This document shows, piece by piece, positions 23,453-32,172 of a DNA stretch of 64,000 nt. Origin of the DNA: Rivularia sp034931125 (GTDB lineage: Bacteria > Cyanobacteriota > Cyanobacteriia > Cyanobacteriales > Nostocaceae); assembly GCF_034931125.1 (NCBI RefSeq), contig NZ_JAYGHM010000024.1:37406-101405 (forward strand), given 5' to 3'. The first letter of the stretch is position 1. Every line of letters begins with the position of its first letter. Under the pieces are notes generated by a model. The model was not told the DNA's origin. It saw only the letters and a program-made list of their open reading frames with translations, and did not search any database. A program made the translations under genes and the position numbers.

Positions 23453-25289
23453 TTACCGTGAAGTTCTTCAAACTCCTAAAGCATCTTTCAAAAGTTTTGA
23501 ACTTCAAGATGCAAGTGTTAAGCAGACACCACTAGGTCTTCCTTCTTTAGTTTCTGGTGGATTTGCTCTTACAGCGTGTTTAACAACCCAAACTAATGGC
23601 ACGAAATCTACTTGGGCAATCCGGTGCTTTCACAAAGAAGTTCCGGATCTTCAAGAACGCTACCAATATATTAGCAATTTTTTACAGAATAAAAATGATG
23701 ATTTTTTTGTAAAATTCAAATATGAAACAGAAGGTATTAAAGTTCAAGGAAAGTCGTATCCAATTGTCAGAATGGCTTGGGTTGAGGGTAAATCTTTAAG
23801 TGAGTATATTCAAGATAACCTCAACAATTACACACAATTAAATAATCTTGCTAGTCAAGTTAAAGCAATTAGTCAAAGACTTCGTGAACTTAAAATGGCT
23901 CACGGTGATATACAACATGGGAATGTATTAGTTCGTAATAATGGTAGCTGTGTCCTAATCGATTACGATGGAATGTATGTTCCAGGGATGCCTTACAAAA
24001 ATAGTAATGAGATAGGTCATGTAGCTTTTCAACATCCACAACGCAACAGCTTATTTTTCAACGAAAAAATTGATAGATTTTCTACTATTATTTTTTATGT
24101 AAGTGTTCTATCATTAGTTTCACCTTCAGGAAAAAATATTTGGCAAAAATATCATACTGGTGAAAATTTAATCTTTGGGCGAAAAGACTATCAAGAACCA
24201 TATAATTCGTCTATATTTTCTGAACTTTTACAAAATTCTCAGTTAGCTCCATTAGTTACTCGCCTACAACAGATTTGCCGTTGTAACATTGACGATGTTC
24301 CCACTCTAGATGATTTTCTTAATCCTCATATTGATTTATCATTACTAAAAATTGCTACGACCTTACCTATAACAGCAGTTTCAACTGATGCAATAGCCGC
24401 TTTTGAGGCTAAGAAAACTTTAGAATTAGTTGAACAAGAAGGAGAAAAAATTACAGTTATTGGACAAGTTATAAATATTTATTTTTATGGTGATATAGTA
24501 TTTATTAATTTTGGCACTCTTAAGGAAACTGTAAATAATTATGACCCATTTACAATTGTTATATTTTCAAAAGGTTTAGGCAATTTGCATAAGGTTAAAA
24601 ATATAACGTTAGATGAATTAAAACTCTTTAAAGGTAAGTATCTAAAAATTACAGGGATACTTGAACTATATTCAAATAGAAGAGGAAATATTACACCTGA
24701 AATTGTTGTTGAAGACCCTTATCAACTAACAGTTCTCACCTACAATGAAGCTAATGATATATTGAAACCTTCTACTAAAACTACTCCACTACCAGTTCCA
24801 AAGCCCTTGTATACGCAGCCACTTCCACCCAAACCTGTTCCGCCGCCTGCAAATCAGCCTGTAGCAACACAGTCTCCTTCTAGCCCTCCAAAACAACCAG
24901 CCCCCTCTACTCCATCTACAACAAAGCCGCCTCAAAATACAAGGAATGTTTCCAGTAATCCTGCATCTACAACAAAGCCGCCTCAAAATACAAGGAATGT
25001 TCCCAATAATCCTGCACCTACAAACAGTAGTACAACTTCGCAAAATGATTCATGTTTCATTGCCACAGCCGCTTATGAATCTAAAAATCACCCAGATGTA
25101 GAAACTTTCAGATTATTTCGAGATAAGATTCTACTCAAATACAGTGTCGGCAAATATTTAGTTGTTGCTTACTACAGAGTTGGCCCTTACTTAGCTAAAC
25201 TAATATCCTCATATTTACCATTAAAACAATTTGTTCGCACCAAACTTGAGCATTTAGCTAAGTGGATTCGAGCCAAAAAAATTATATAA
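23445..25289 (+). CDS. Protein kinase with OB-like, Pro-rich and CFIATAAY C-terminal domains
   Basis: A 614-residue Ser/Thr-kinase-like protein. The catalytic loop is HGDIQHGNVLV (about 153-163) and the DFG-equivalent DYDGM is at 173-177. Residues about 320-430 look like an OB-fold (ITVIGQVINIYFYGDIVFIN). A Pro/Gln/Thr linker contains a perfect-frame 17-residue tandem duplication (STTKPPQNTRNV). The C-terminus from 537 is CFIATAAYES, the start of a domain found at the end of many bacterial proteins of unknown role. ATG 23445 overlaps the phosphatase stop by 8 bases (ATGTCTGA). It completes the vWA-PP2C-kinase triad. Confidence 0.85.
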   Translation: MSDYREVLQTPKASFKSFELQDASVKQTPLGLPSLVSGGFALTACLTTQTNGTKSTWAIRCFHKEVPDLQERYQYISNFLQNKNDDFFVKFKYETEGIKVQGKSYPIVRMAWVEGKSLSEYIQDNLNNYTQLNNLASQVKAISQRLRELKMAHGDIQHGNVLVRNNGSCVLIDYDGMYVPGMPYKNSNEIGHVAFQHPQRNSLFFNEKIDRFSTIIFYVSVLSLVSPSGKNIWQKYHTGENLIFGRKDYQEPYNSSIFSELLQNSQLAPLVTRLQQICRCNIDDVPTLDDFLNPHIDLSLLKIATTLPITAVSTDAIAAFEAKKTLELVEQEGEKITVIGQVINIYFYGDIVFINFGTLKETVNNYDPFTIVIFSKGLGNLHKVKNITLDELKLFKGKYLKITGILELYSNRRGNITPEIVVEDPYQLTVLTYNEANDILKPSTKTTPLPVPKPLYTQPLPPKPVPPPANQPVATQSPSSPPKQPAPSTPSTTKPPQNTRNVSSNPASTTKPPQNTRNVPNNPAPTNSSTTSQNDSCFIATAAYESKNHPDVETFRLFRDKILLKYSVGKYLVVAYYRVGPYLAKLISSYLPLKQFVRTKLEHLAKWIRAKKII

Positions 25290-25374
25290 AACTTTTTCTG
25301 ATTTGATTTTTGTTAGAGGAATTAATACAGCGATCGCACTTCCCACTAAATTCTTAGAGGAATTCTACCAAACA

Positions 25375-25797
25375 ATGAGTTACTGGCTATTTCAAGGCAA
25401 TCCCAAATATTACCGTATCATTGAAGGTATCCGCGACTTTGAACAAATGCCTTGGCTAACAACACGCTATGCCCTAGACATGGTTCCTGGTGATGGGGTA
25501 CTGATTTGGAAATCTGGGGATAAAGCAGGAATTTATGGCATAGCTGAAATTATCAAATCTCCTGAGCTGATCAAAAATCCACCTGATATTGGCTACTGGA
25601 TTGATACAAGTCGTATTGGTACTAAGCCTTGTGCCAAAATTCGCTTTACCAGTAAGTTGATAGACAAGCCATTGTTAAAAGAAGACCTTAAGCTTGACCC
25701 AGTACTCAAAACATTAACAGTAATTCGTCAACCAAATTCTACAAATTATAAAGTTACACAACAAGAATGGCTGCGGGTGTATGAATTGAGAAAATAG
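25375..25797 (+). CDS. EVE-domain protein
   Basis: A 140-residue protein made of one EVE (PUA-like) domain: SYWLFQGNPKYYRI, VPGDGVLIWKSGDKAGIYGI and GYWIDTS. EVE domains bind modified bases in DNA or RNA and are often fused to restriction-type nucleases. ATG 25375 is used because AGAGGAAT precedes it and the domain starts there; the open frame begins upstream. It lies 85 bases after the kinase, on the same strand. The window also encodes a cytosine methyltransferase, but a link is speculation. Confidence 0.8.
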   Translation: MSYWLFQGNPKYYRIIEGIRDFEQMPWLTTRYALDMVPGDGVLIWKSGDKAGIYGIAEIIKSPELIKNPPDIGYWIDTSRIGTKPCAKIRFTSKLIDKPLLKEDLKLDPVLKTLTVIRQPNSTNYKVTQQEWLRVYELRK

Positions 25798-25984
25798 CGT
25801 TTTTTGCGCGATCGGCTAACTTTAGAAGAAGATTTAAAAGCTGCATAGTTATGCGATCGCTCCCTCCCTCCGCTGACCTTAATAAGGCGATCGCTATTCC
25901 TGCATTATTGACAGGCAACCGCACCCATTGTTTTGATTCGTAATTAATTTTAATATTATCGGTATTTCATCAACACAAATAAAT

Positions 25985-26341
25985 ATGAATAACGAATTTC
26001 AACCAGTAAACGATGGGGAAATTATATCTCTCAATCATCAAGAAATTGGTCGTTACTTAAATCTACCGTCAAATGGTTTTGCTGATGTACAAATCAAGTC
26101 CGAACAGTTTGCAAGGGTAATCAAACGAAAATTAAACATAAAAGATGCTAAGGGGCAAACATTCTTTAAAGAAGGTATAAGTTGTGAAGTTTTTAAATCT
26201 GGCGCTACAGGCTTACAAAAAGGAAAACTAAGAGCTAAATTAGTTTTAGAATTTTGCCCTGACGAGCTAAATGTTGGAGAAAAAGCTGCGGTCAATGAAC
26301 CAGAATTACCCTTGGATGATATTCATCAAATGATAGAATAG
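25985..26341 (+). CDS. KGK-domain protein
   Basis: A 118-residue protein with the cyanobacterial KGK domain: FKEGISCEVFKSGATGLQKG, then KLRAKLVLEFCPDE, including the KGK tripeptide that names the family. Function unknown; members are small, soluble and frequent in filamentous cyanobacteria. Stands alone, 187 bases after the EVE gene. The stretch 26342-26734 after it holds no gene that I can support. Confidence 0.8.
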   Translation: MNNEFQPVNDGEIISLNHQEIGRYLNLPSNGFADVQIKSEQFARVIKRKLNIKDAKGQTFFKEGISCEVFKSGATGLQKGKLRAKLVLEFCPDELNVGEKAAVNEPELPLDDIHQMIE

Positions 26342-26734
26342 AAAATTTTTTATGATGATTATTGTACAAAAAATTGTCAACAGTTGTAACAGAAAGCGGT
26401 TGTATATGGCAGTGTTTCTAACTTCTATCACAATTGTTAAAATCTGCACCATTTACTCACAATAAATCATCCCAGACATTGTTAAGTTTGGTGATGATTT
26501 TCACTGATGTTCCCACTTATCAAACTAAGTGTTTTTGGTTTTCATAGCCGTAATCATATTGAGAAGGGCATGACGATAACGTGAAACGTTTGCTTAAAGG
26601 GCATTGTAAATCTATAAATAAAAGTTTGAGGATTAACACACACCGGCATTTCATTCGTAACGAGTTAAGAATACAAACATATAGCTTTAACTTGTCAGGA
26701 ATGAGTGACTTTTTTGAAGCTGTCTTTGTATTTT

Positions 26735-27319
26735 TTAGGCGATAGTAGAGTAGAGTGAATGATAAATTTTGCGAAGACGTTTTAAAGCTCTTTCCTTACG
26801 CTTTCTTAATGCTGTTTCGTTTTTGAACTTAATACCTCTTTGTTCTAACAATTCAAGAATTTCTTTCCACGTTAACTTTTCTACTATTTTTAGAGTTAAA
26901 ATTTCTTTTTCTTCTTCGTCTAATTTTTTAAATGCTAATAACACCTTTTCTAAATTTTCGTTAATTTCCTCTATACCAACAAGGCTGCAATCCATCGCAA
27001 ACTCTACTTTATCTTCTTCAAGCTGGTAAAGTTTTTTTCGTTCTCTACTATGCTCCCTAATTATGTTATAGGATGTGGATCTAATCCAGGGAAGAGGATT
27101 TTCAATGTATTCTCCTCTTTCAATTTGTTTCACACCACGAAGGTATGCGTCAATTAAGATTTCAGTAACACTAAAACTCTGTGATAGGTTAAACTGGGTA
27201 AGGCTACGCAGGACAAAAGCTAGCGTAGAATGAGCAGAAGAACTACCAGGAAACAGCAGCGTCTGAAACTCTGCGTCAAATGTTTGGCGAGAATAATTGG
27301 CTACCATCCCATCCTCCAT
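26735..27319 (-). CDS. ECF-like RNA polymerase sigma factor
   Basis: A 194-residue sigma-70-family protein. A region-2-like part (SVTEILIDAYLRGVKQIERG, NPLPWIRSTSYNIIREHSRE) is followed by region 4 (KLDEEEKEILTLKIVEKLTW, KERALKRLRKIY). The -10 recognition helix is atypical, so it could be a distant ECF group. A perfect 12-bp inverted repeat lies 73 bases upstream (27392-27429). No anti-sigma gene is adjacent. Confidence 0.7.
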   Translation of the reverse strand: MEDGMVANYSRQTFDAEFQTLLFPGSSSAHSTLAFVLRSLTQFNLSQSFSVTEILIDAYLRGVKQIERGEYIENPLPWIRSTSYNIIREHSRERKKLYQLEEDKVEFAMDCSLVGIEEINENLEKVLLAFKKLDEEEKEILTLKIVEKLTWKEILELLEQRGIKFKNETALRKRKERALKRLRKIYHSLYSTIA

Positions 27320-27391
27320 TTGAGTAAATAAGGCACAATTAAGTTTTTATTCATATGCGTCAATTCACTGTACCTTTTAGTGCAAAAATGA

Positions 27392-27429
27392 AGTTTTTGT
27401 GACATTTACTCATTTGAGTCACAAAAACT
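27392..27429. promoter_or_regulatory. 12-bp perfect dyad upstream of the sigma gene
   Basis: AGTTTTTGTGAC (27392-27403) and GTCACAAAAACT (27418-27429) are exact inverted repeats with a 14-base spacer. The spacer holds a second overlapping palindrome, ACTCATTTGAGT. It is a likely operator, or an RNA switch with two alternative stems. Confidence 0.5.
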
Positions 27430-27574
27430 AGCAGTAATTCACTAAATAGAGATGGGAGCATCCAATGCAATAAAATATTCTCGGTCGCTTGCTTCGGTCA
27501 TGCTGCATTCACTAAGTACAGTTATCGCAATAGCTAGACTTTGCGATCGCCGAAGATGACGCGATCGCCGCAAT

Positions 27575-27601
27575 ACTCCTGCGTATCGCCCGCGCAGGAG
27601 T
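27575..27601. terminator. GC-rich hairpin
   Basis: A perfect 9-bp stem, ACTCCTGCG (27575-27583) with CGCAGGAGT (27593-27601), lies between the sigma gene and the gene at 27830. No clear T tract follows, so terminator activity is uncertain. The rest of 27430-27774 holds HIP1 sites and no gene. Confidence 0.3.
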
Positions 27602-27829
27602 GTTAAATAAAGCTATTCTATAGGCTTTATGTAATGACAAAGTATATTTAAAACCTGCAAGGATGCTCAATGAAAATAGTCACAAAAGTTTTATGTTTTC
27701 ACTATTATTAGGAGGTTAAATATAACCAAATATGTTCCATTTTTCTCTAATAAGATACTGCACATTGTAAATAAGTTGTTACTTAGTACAAAGTGTAAGT
27801 CTGAGCAGAATTTGGTAAGGAGCCAAAAA

Positions 27830-28144
27830 ATGATTGATTTACCGAAATTAAAATTAATGAGTAGTCAAAAAATACCTTTAACTCGCGATCAAAAACAAAT
27901 CATCCAAGAATATTGCTATTTAGCTGGTCTAAAATCTTTATCTGAAGAACAGTCTGAGCAAATGACGGAAATACTCGTACTGGCGATGGAAGATAAAGTA
28001 ATTGACTTTCTCATTACAGAAGCAGACCATTTTATTGGTCATAAGTTTAATATGATTGATGAAGAAGAATGCAAAAATTATCAGGCAAATTTACGCGAGT
28101 ATTTGTTACTGGATGAATTAGAAGTTGATAAAATTCTCTTCTGA
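27830..28144 (+). CDS. Hypothetical helical protein
   Basis: A soluble, acidic, helical protein of 104 residues (IPLTRDQKQIIQEYCYLAGL, SLSEEQSEQMTEILVLAMED). No family recognised. ATG 27830 follows AAGGAG at ideal distance; upstream in-frame codons are less protein-like. It stands alone before a long structured non-coding stretch. Confidence 0.5.
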   Translation: MIDLPKLKLMSSQKIPLTRDQKQIIQEYCYLAGLKSLSEEQSEQMTEILVLAMEDKVIDFLITEADHFIGHKFNMIDEEECKNYQANLREYLLLDELEVDKILF

Positions 28145-28568
28145 AATTATTAGATAAGACAAGTATTGAATTGGTAGAGTGTAATCAGAAGCGCTCTATC
28201 AATTAATGATTTTAACTACAATGTCATAATTACTATTAGTACTATCGATGTTAAGCAATAAAAGGTAAACATCAAATAAAAACTACTAATATTTTGAAGT
28301 AATGTAATCAACTCCAGTCGCGGATTTAACCAAAGAAGCGATGCCTACGGCGGGTCTTCTCTTTGACCATCACATTAATAGAATTTGTCATCACGTAGCG
28401 TGTTCCCTTGAAACTAAGTGCCGACAATCACAGTTTGCTGTATAGTAGTGCAGGGCGTTCTGCTTGCCTTACTCGCTTTGCTATCGCATTCGGGGAATAT
28501 GTATTTGATAATCACCGTTTTGGATTATTATACCGCAGAAGGTAAAGATACCTTTAGGGGTTCTATAA

Positions 28569-28703
28569 CGGTCGGTGTATATTTGCACCGACCGAGCAGA
28601 AGTTGATAAAATGCCTGTAATGCCTGTGGTTGACCTTTCCTCAAAAATGCGGAGGGTTGCGAATTGCAACCGACCGTTTAATTACCAAACAAATTGGTAA
28701 TTA
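28569..28703 (+). ncRNA. Cluster of three hairpins, possible structured RNA
   Basis: Within the non-coding stretch 28145-28755 lie three hairpins. CGGTCGGTG/CACCGACCG is a perfect 9-bp stem (28569-28594). GGTTGC/GCAACC is at 28655-28671. TAATTACCAA/TTGGTAATTA is a perfect 10-bp stem (28679-28703). CGACCG recurs at 28590 and 28671. It could be a small RNA or stacked terminators. A palindromic repeat at about 28337-28365 precedes it. Confidence 0.35.
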
Positions 28704-28755
28704 GAAAACGCCTATGATTTACCATCCTCAAAAGTGAGGCTGGTGATGCCAGACT

Positions 28756-28950
28756 CTACTTTGTATTTGTTGGTGTAATTGGTGGCGGTGTTTTTCCTTT
28801 CCATACCGGGTATTCGGTTTTAGGATGCGGTTCAGGAAACATTTCATATTGAAGTAATGCCACATAACCCAATACCCCGAAAAGCGAACCGGTTATTAAT
28901 AATAGAATTGCGAAGATAATTTTAGAAATGAATTCTGGTTTATATTGCAC
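28756..28950 (-). CDS. Small membrane protein
   Basis: A 64-residue protein with one membrane helix (IIFAILLLITGSLFGVLGYV, about 11-30) and a Pro-rich tail (EPHPKTEYPVWKGKTPPPIT). No family recognised. It lies 38 bases downstream of the broken gene at 28989-29331 on the same strand and may belong to the same operon. Confidence 0.45.
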   Translation of the reverse strand: MQYKPEFISKIIFAILLLITGSLFGVLGYVALLQYEMFPEPHPKTEYPVWKGKTPPPITPTNTK

Positions 28951-28988
28951 GGTTTGGTAAACCTGGTTAACCCGGTTAATAAATTTAC

Positions 28989-29331
28989 TTAAACTTTACG
29001 AACACTAATGTATTCGCTAGCAACAGCAGCAGTAGCACCTAACCCATCCATCTTGGACATCAGTGCGGCTAACACATCGCCGTCTACTGTAGAAGACGCT
29101 TGCAAAGCCTTTTTAGCTTCAGAAAACTTTTTAACTATGTTTAATTTAGCTATAACGAGTTACAACCGATGTGCTTATTTCTGCCATCCGTTCATCAAAA
29201 TTCATAATTTTCTCCCTAATTTTTAGCTCAAGTAGTAGTTCTAAATGGTTCCAAATAAAATCTTCTAGGTTAATTTCAGCAGAAAATTCCCAGCCTAATT
29301 GAGTTTTAACTAAGGCATTTGGGTGTAACAT
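28989..29331 (-). pseudogene. Small gene broken by a frameshift
   Basis: Two overlapping minus-strand frames join into one plausible protein. The first encodes MLHPNALVKTQLGWEFSAEI through MAEISTSVVT and ends with a stop at 29146. The second has no start codon and continues KLNIVKKFSEAKKALQASST to EYISVRKV, stop at 28989. A one-base indel near 29150-29155 would restore a protein of about 113 residues. An internal ATG at 29205 with an AGGGAG site is the best ribosome start. Family unknown. Confidence 0.45.
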
Positions 29332-29540
29332 ACTCGATTAATTATAAATTCAACCATTATTATTAAACAAGAAAGCGATTGTCTAAGCCTATACATGAAG
29401 TTTTAAAAACTTTGATGTACAGTTATTCTCTAAAAATGTCGCTTTTGAGCGATCGCTCGAAAACGATATAGCGTCTGTATAAAAGAAAAAGCAGCGACTA
29501 TAACTAGTACTGCCTTCTTTGAAAAAATATTTGATTGATA

Positions 29541-30425
29541 CTAATTTATCAATTCCAACACCGATGGGAACCAACGTAATTGCTGGATTGTTTTGTTATT
29601 TCTAATCGCTTCTTGCAAAATAACCTTACTGTGCTGCTTGCCTAATTCAGTTGGTAAATACAACGGCTGTCCATCTTTCTTCGCAGTCAGACTAGGATTT
29701 TTGACCTGCAAGCCAAAATTAATTAACATCTCGTTCATTACTTTGGCATTACCTTGATTGGTATTATTCTTACTCAATTGCTTGCCAGTACGCTCAACAT
29801 ACAATTTGGCGAGGTTCGTAGCAGTCAGCAACTCATCCTTAACCGGGGTCGGCAGGAGTTGTTTAGCAGCTTCCATATGAGCTTTCAACTGTGGATACGC
29901 TTTACCGATTTGATTAGCGATTAGTCCTTGTACTAGGTTCGAGTCAACAGTACCGAAGCAGAAGACACAAGCGATCGCTTCACTAATCTCTTTCGCCGTC
30001 GGCTGTTGAACGTTTACCTCTTCTTGTGGTTGAGAAGTTGGTTGTTGCCAACCTTTAATTTGCTGCATCCAAATCCGCACACCAATAGTTGCAAAAGCTT
30101 TGTACGCTAATTTGGCTTGCTCCGTGCAGTATCTACCAGCATCGAGTGCGTAATATTCTAGGATGATAGCGATCGCCATATCAGGAATACCGTCAGTTCG
30201 CCATTGATTTAGGTCGGCAGGCTTAAAGCCTTGACTCATAAGTATTTCAGCCAGTTTTGGTGGCTTTAGGTCGGCAGCACGAAAAAGTACTTTTCTTACA
30301 GACTCATCGTCAACACCTGCAAGTCTCGCTGTAGCCCGAATACTAGCCTTACTTCTTCCTTGACCATCAACTTCAATTTCTGATTTTATCTGCTCAACAA
30401 CACCAGTCAATGACAACTGTGTCAT
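29541..30425 (-). CDS. Phage-antirepressor-like protein
   Basis: A 294-residue protein. Residues 25-50 (SKASIRATARLAGVDDESVR) form an HTH-like segment, the middle has FATIGVRIWMQQIKGW, and the C-terminal part (TATNLAKLYVERTGKQLSKN, AKVMNEMLINFGLQV) resembles the DNA-binding tail of phage antirepressors. It is divergent from the XRE repressor gene at 30606 with a shared dyad operator between them. This is the layout of a phage-type switch. Some similarity in style to the protein at 47956-48708. Confidence 0.6.
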   Translation of the reverse strand: MTQLSLTGVVEQIKSEIEVDGQGRSKASIRATARLAGVDDESVRKVLFRAADLKPPKLAEILMSQGFKPADLNQWRTDGIPDMAIAIILEYYALDAGRYCTEQAKLAYKAFATIGVRIWMQQIKGWQQPTSQPQEEVNVQQPTAKEISEAIACVFCFGTVDSNLVQGLIANQIGKAYPQLKAHMEAAKQLLPTPVKDELLTATNLAKLYVERTGKQLSKNNTNQGNAKVMNEMLINFGLQVKNPSLTAKKDGQPLYLPTELGKQHSKVILQEAIRNNKTIQQLRWFPSVLELIN

Positions 30426-30515
30426 AATTTCAAATGCTCCTTATTTACGTTTGGGGTAGAGCAGGCACGTTACTCTTGCCGGAGAGTGCCTGTTCTTTAT
30501 CTTATAATTGTATAC

Positions 30516-30548
30516 TGTTGTACGACACTTGTGAAGTGATGTACAACA
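30516..30548. promoter_or_regulatory. Nested operator dyad between divergent genes
   Basis: TGTTGTAC (30516-30523) and GTACAACA (30541-30548) are perfect inverted repeats around a 17-base spacer. The spacer contains a second dyad, CACTT-GTG-AAGTG. It lies in the 180-bp gap between the antirepressor-like gene and the XRE gene. Confidence 0.6.
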
Positions 30549-30605
30549 AGAATATATATTAAATGTAGGACGGCAGTTTACATTAGAAGATGTTGAGAGG
30601 TAAAT

Positions 30606-30842
30606 ATGGTGAAAATCAGGCGTTATGTAGATGTTGAGGCATCAGGAATAGGAGAGAAAATCAAGCAAGCTAGAAAGGCATCGGGGCGATCGGTCGAAGT
30701 TTTAGCGGGAGCAGCAGGGATTAGTCGCACGTACTGGCATGATGTTGAGGCAGAAAGGATACGAGAAGCTTTGCCAGAGAACACTCTTAGAAGAATTGAG
30801 CAGGTACTTGATGTTGATTTTGGAGTAAAATTTGACGATTAA
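30606..30842 (+). CDS. XRE-family repressor
   Basis: A 78-residue single-domain HTH protein (IGEKIKQARKASGRSVEVLA, GAAGISRTYWHDVEAER). It starts with ATG after GAGAGGTAAAT. Divergent from the antirepressor-like gene and next to the dyad at 30516-30548, which it probably binds. Residue pattern and size match phage or plasmid Cro-like repressors. Confidence 0.8.
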   Translation: MVKIRRYVDVEASGIGEKIKQARKASGRSVEVLAGAAGISRTYWHDVEAERIREALPENTLRRIEQVLDVDFGVKFDD

Positions 30843-31044
30843 CCCCTTTATACGCGAATTAATTTATCTTTTGTGCCTAACGCGCTATGTCCTCCGCATA
30901 CGCGATCGCTGATGCTATGAAACGAGGGAGAGCGATCGCGATCGCCCTACTTAGCTTAGACATCTACGTATTGATTGACAGGCATCTTTTTGTCTTCAAA
31001 GGTATTTATAATACTTTTATTTAGAAATATTTATTTTTTGAGCA

Positions 31045-31515
31045 ATGTTAATCTTTACTTGTTTAAAACATAGGTTCTGGCAAGCAGGATGCATTTGTCT
31101 GGGAATTATTTTGAGTTGCTACTTGATGTGGATGTTACCAGCGAATGCCACTTCCATAAAACCATCCGTAAAAGAGATTCAAGTCAGTCTTGGAAGTAGT
31201 ACCTCAGAGTTAAAATTCTTCCCAGAAAAAATAGAGTTTATTGCAGGTCAAAAATACAAACTGATCTTAGATAATCCGAGTCCAGAAAAACACTATTTTA
31301 CTTCTAAGGATTTTGCCGATGCAAGCTGGACGCAGAATGTACAAGCAGGCAAAGTAGAAGTAAAAGGGGCAATACATGAGGTAGAACTGAAACCAGGAGG
31401 AAAAGCCGATTGGGTACTTATTCCTTTAAAGTCAGGAACCTATGAACTACACTGTTCTATAAAAGGACACGCAGAAGCAGGAATGAGAGGAGAAATCGTT
31501 GTTTCTAATAGTTAA
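31045..31515 (+). CDS. Exported cupredoxin (plastocyanin-like copper protein)
   Basis: A 156-residue protein with a signal peptide or membrane anchor (LGIILSCYLMWMLPANA, about 19-36) and a cupredoxin domain. Type-1 copper ligands are His83 (EKHYFTSKDF), Cys137, His142 and Met147 (YELHCSIKGHAEAGM). The C-x4-H-x4-M spacing fits the family. It is expected in the periplasm or lumen as an electron carrier or copper-binding protein. No partner gene is adjacent; the next gene is convergent. Confidence 0.8.
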   Translation: MLIFTCLKHRFWQAGCICLGIILSCYLMWMLPANATSIKPSVKEIQVSLGSSTSELKFFPEKIEFIAGQKYKLILDNPSPEKHYFTSKDFADASWTQNVQAGKVEVKGAIHEVELKPGGKADWVLIPLKSGTYELHCSIKGHAEAGMRGEIVVSNS

Positions 31516-31529
31516 CTGTCTCATTAAAT

Positions 31530-31859
31530 CTATCTTCCACCTTTTCTTTCACTAGCAGCCCGACCACCGCAAAGGCTGCCATCACTAGCTGTCTGGTTAG
31601 GAGTATCGCATCTACCACTTCCAGAACCAGTAACTGTACCACCACTTCCACCCGTTTCTGATACTGAAGGGCTGGGTTTAAATCCGCAAAGACGGGATAA
31701 GTCAAAGGTCTTTGGTGTGCTAGTTTGGGCATAACAAACAAAGGTTTGTCCGCTTGTCTTAGAAGACGGATAGTTACGATATTTTAATGCTGATTCCATT
31801 CCCGTTTGCGGTACGGAAGCAATCAAAAGAGTAGATAATAAATAGCTTGTAGCACCCAT
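31530..31859 (-). CDS. Small secreted protein with CGGRAASERxGGR tail
   Basis: A 109-residue protein with an N-terminal signal-like segment (GATSYLLSTLLIASVPQTG), one Cys pair and a C-terminus DGSLCGGRAASERKGGR. Tails of this CGGRAAS type recur in small exported cyanobacterial proteins of unknown function. Ser/Gly/Thr-rich centre. Convergent with the cupredoxin gene. Confidence 0.6.
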   Translation of the reverse strand: MGATSYLLSTLLIASVPQTGMESALKYRNYPSSKTSGQTFVCYAQTSTPKTFDLSRLCGFKPSPSVSETGGSGGTVTGSGSGRCDTPNQTASDGSLCGGRAASERKGGR

Positions 31860-32172
31860 TCTTTTATAAATTAAGTGTTATTAACCCAAGGGTCTAACAA
31901 GCAAGTAGCTTTTTCAACGATTAACCCTTGGCGTGTACTTAATTAAAGGTATCTGGTAATACAAATATTTAGGTAAAGCTTCTTTGATAAATACCTGATG
32001 TTTTGTACTATTTATGTGTAGCGATACTTTATAAAATCATTAGTTATATAAGGTTATAGAATATTTCTCAAGCTTCTTTCTATAAAAGACATCCCTGAAA
32101 AAGCGATCGCTCCCTCTAATCCTTCCCAAAGGGTTGCTCCCACCGCGACCAGTTTTGTTTGTTGAACGGACT

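Noticed and set aside
24915..25016. Tandem repeat as a regulatory or CRISPR-like element
   Set aside because: It is a 51-bp in-frame duplication in the Pro-rich linker of the kinase (17 residues twice) and is explained by protein repeat expansion.
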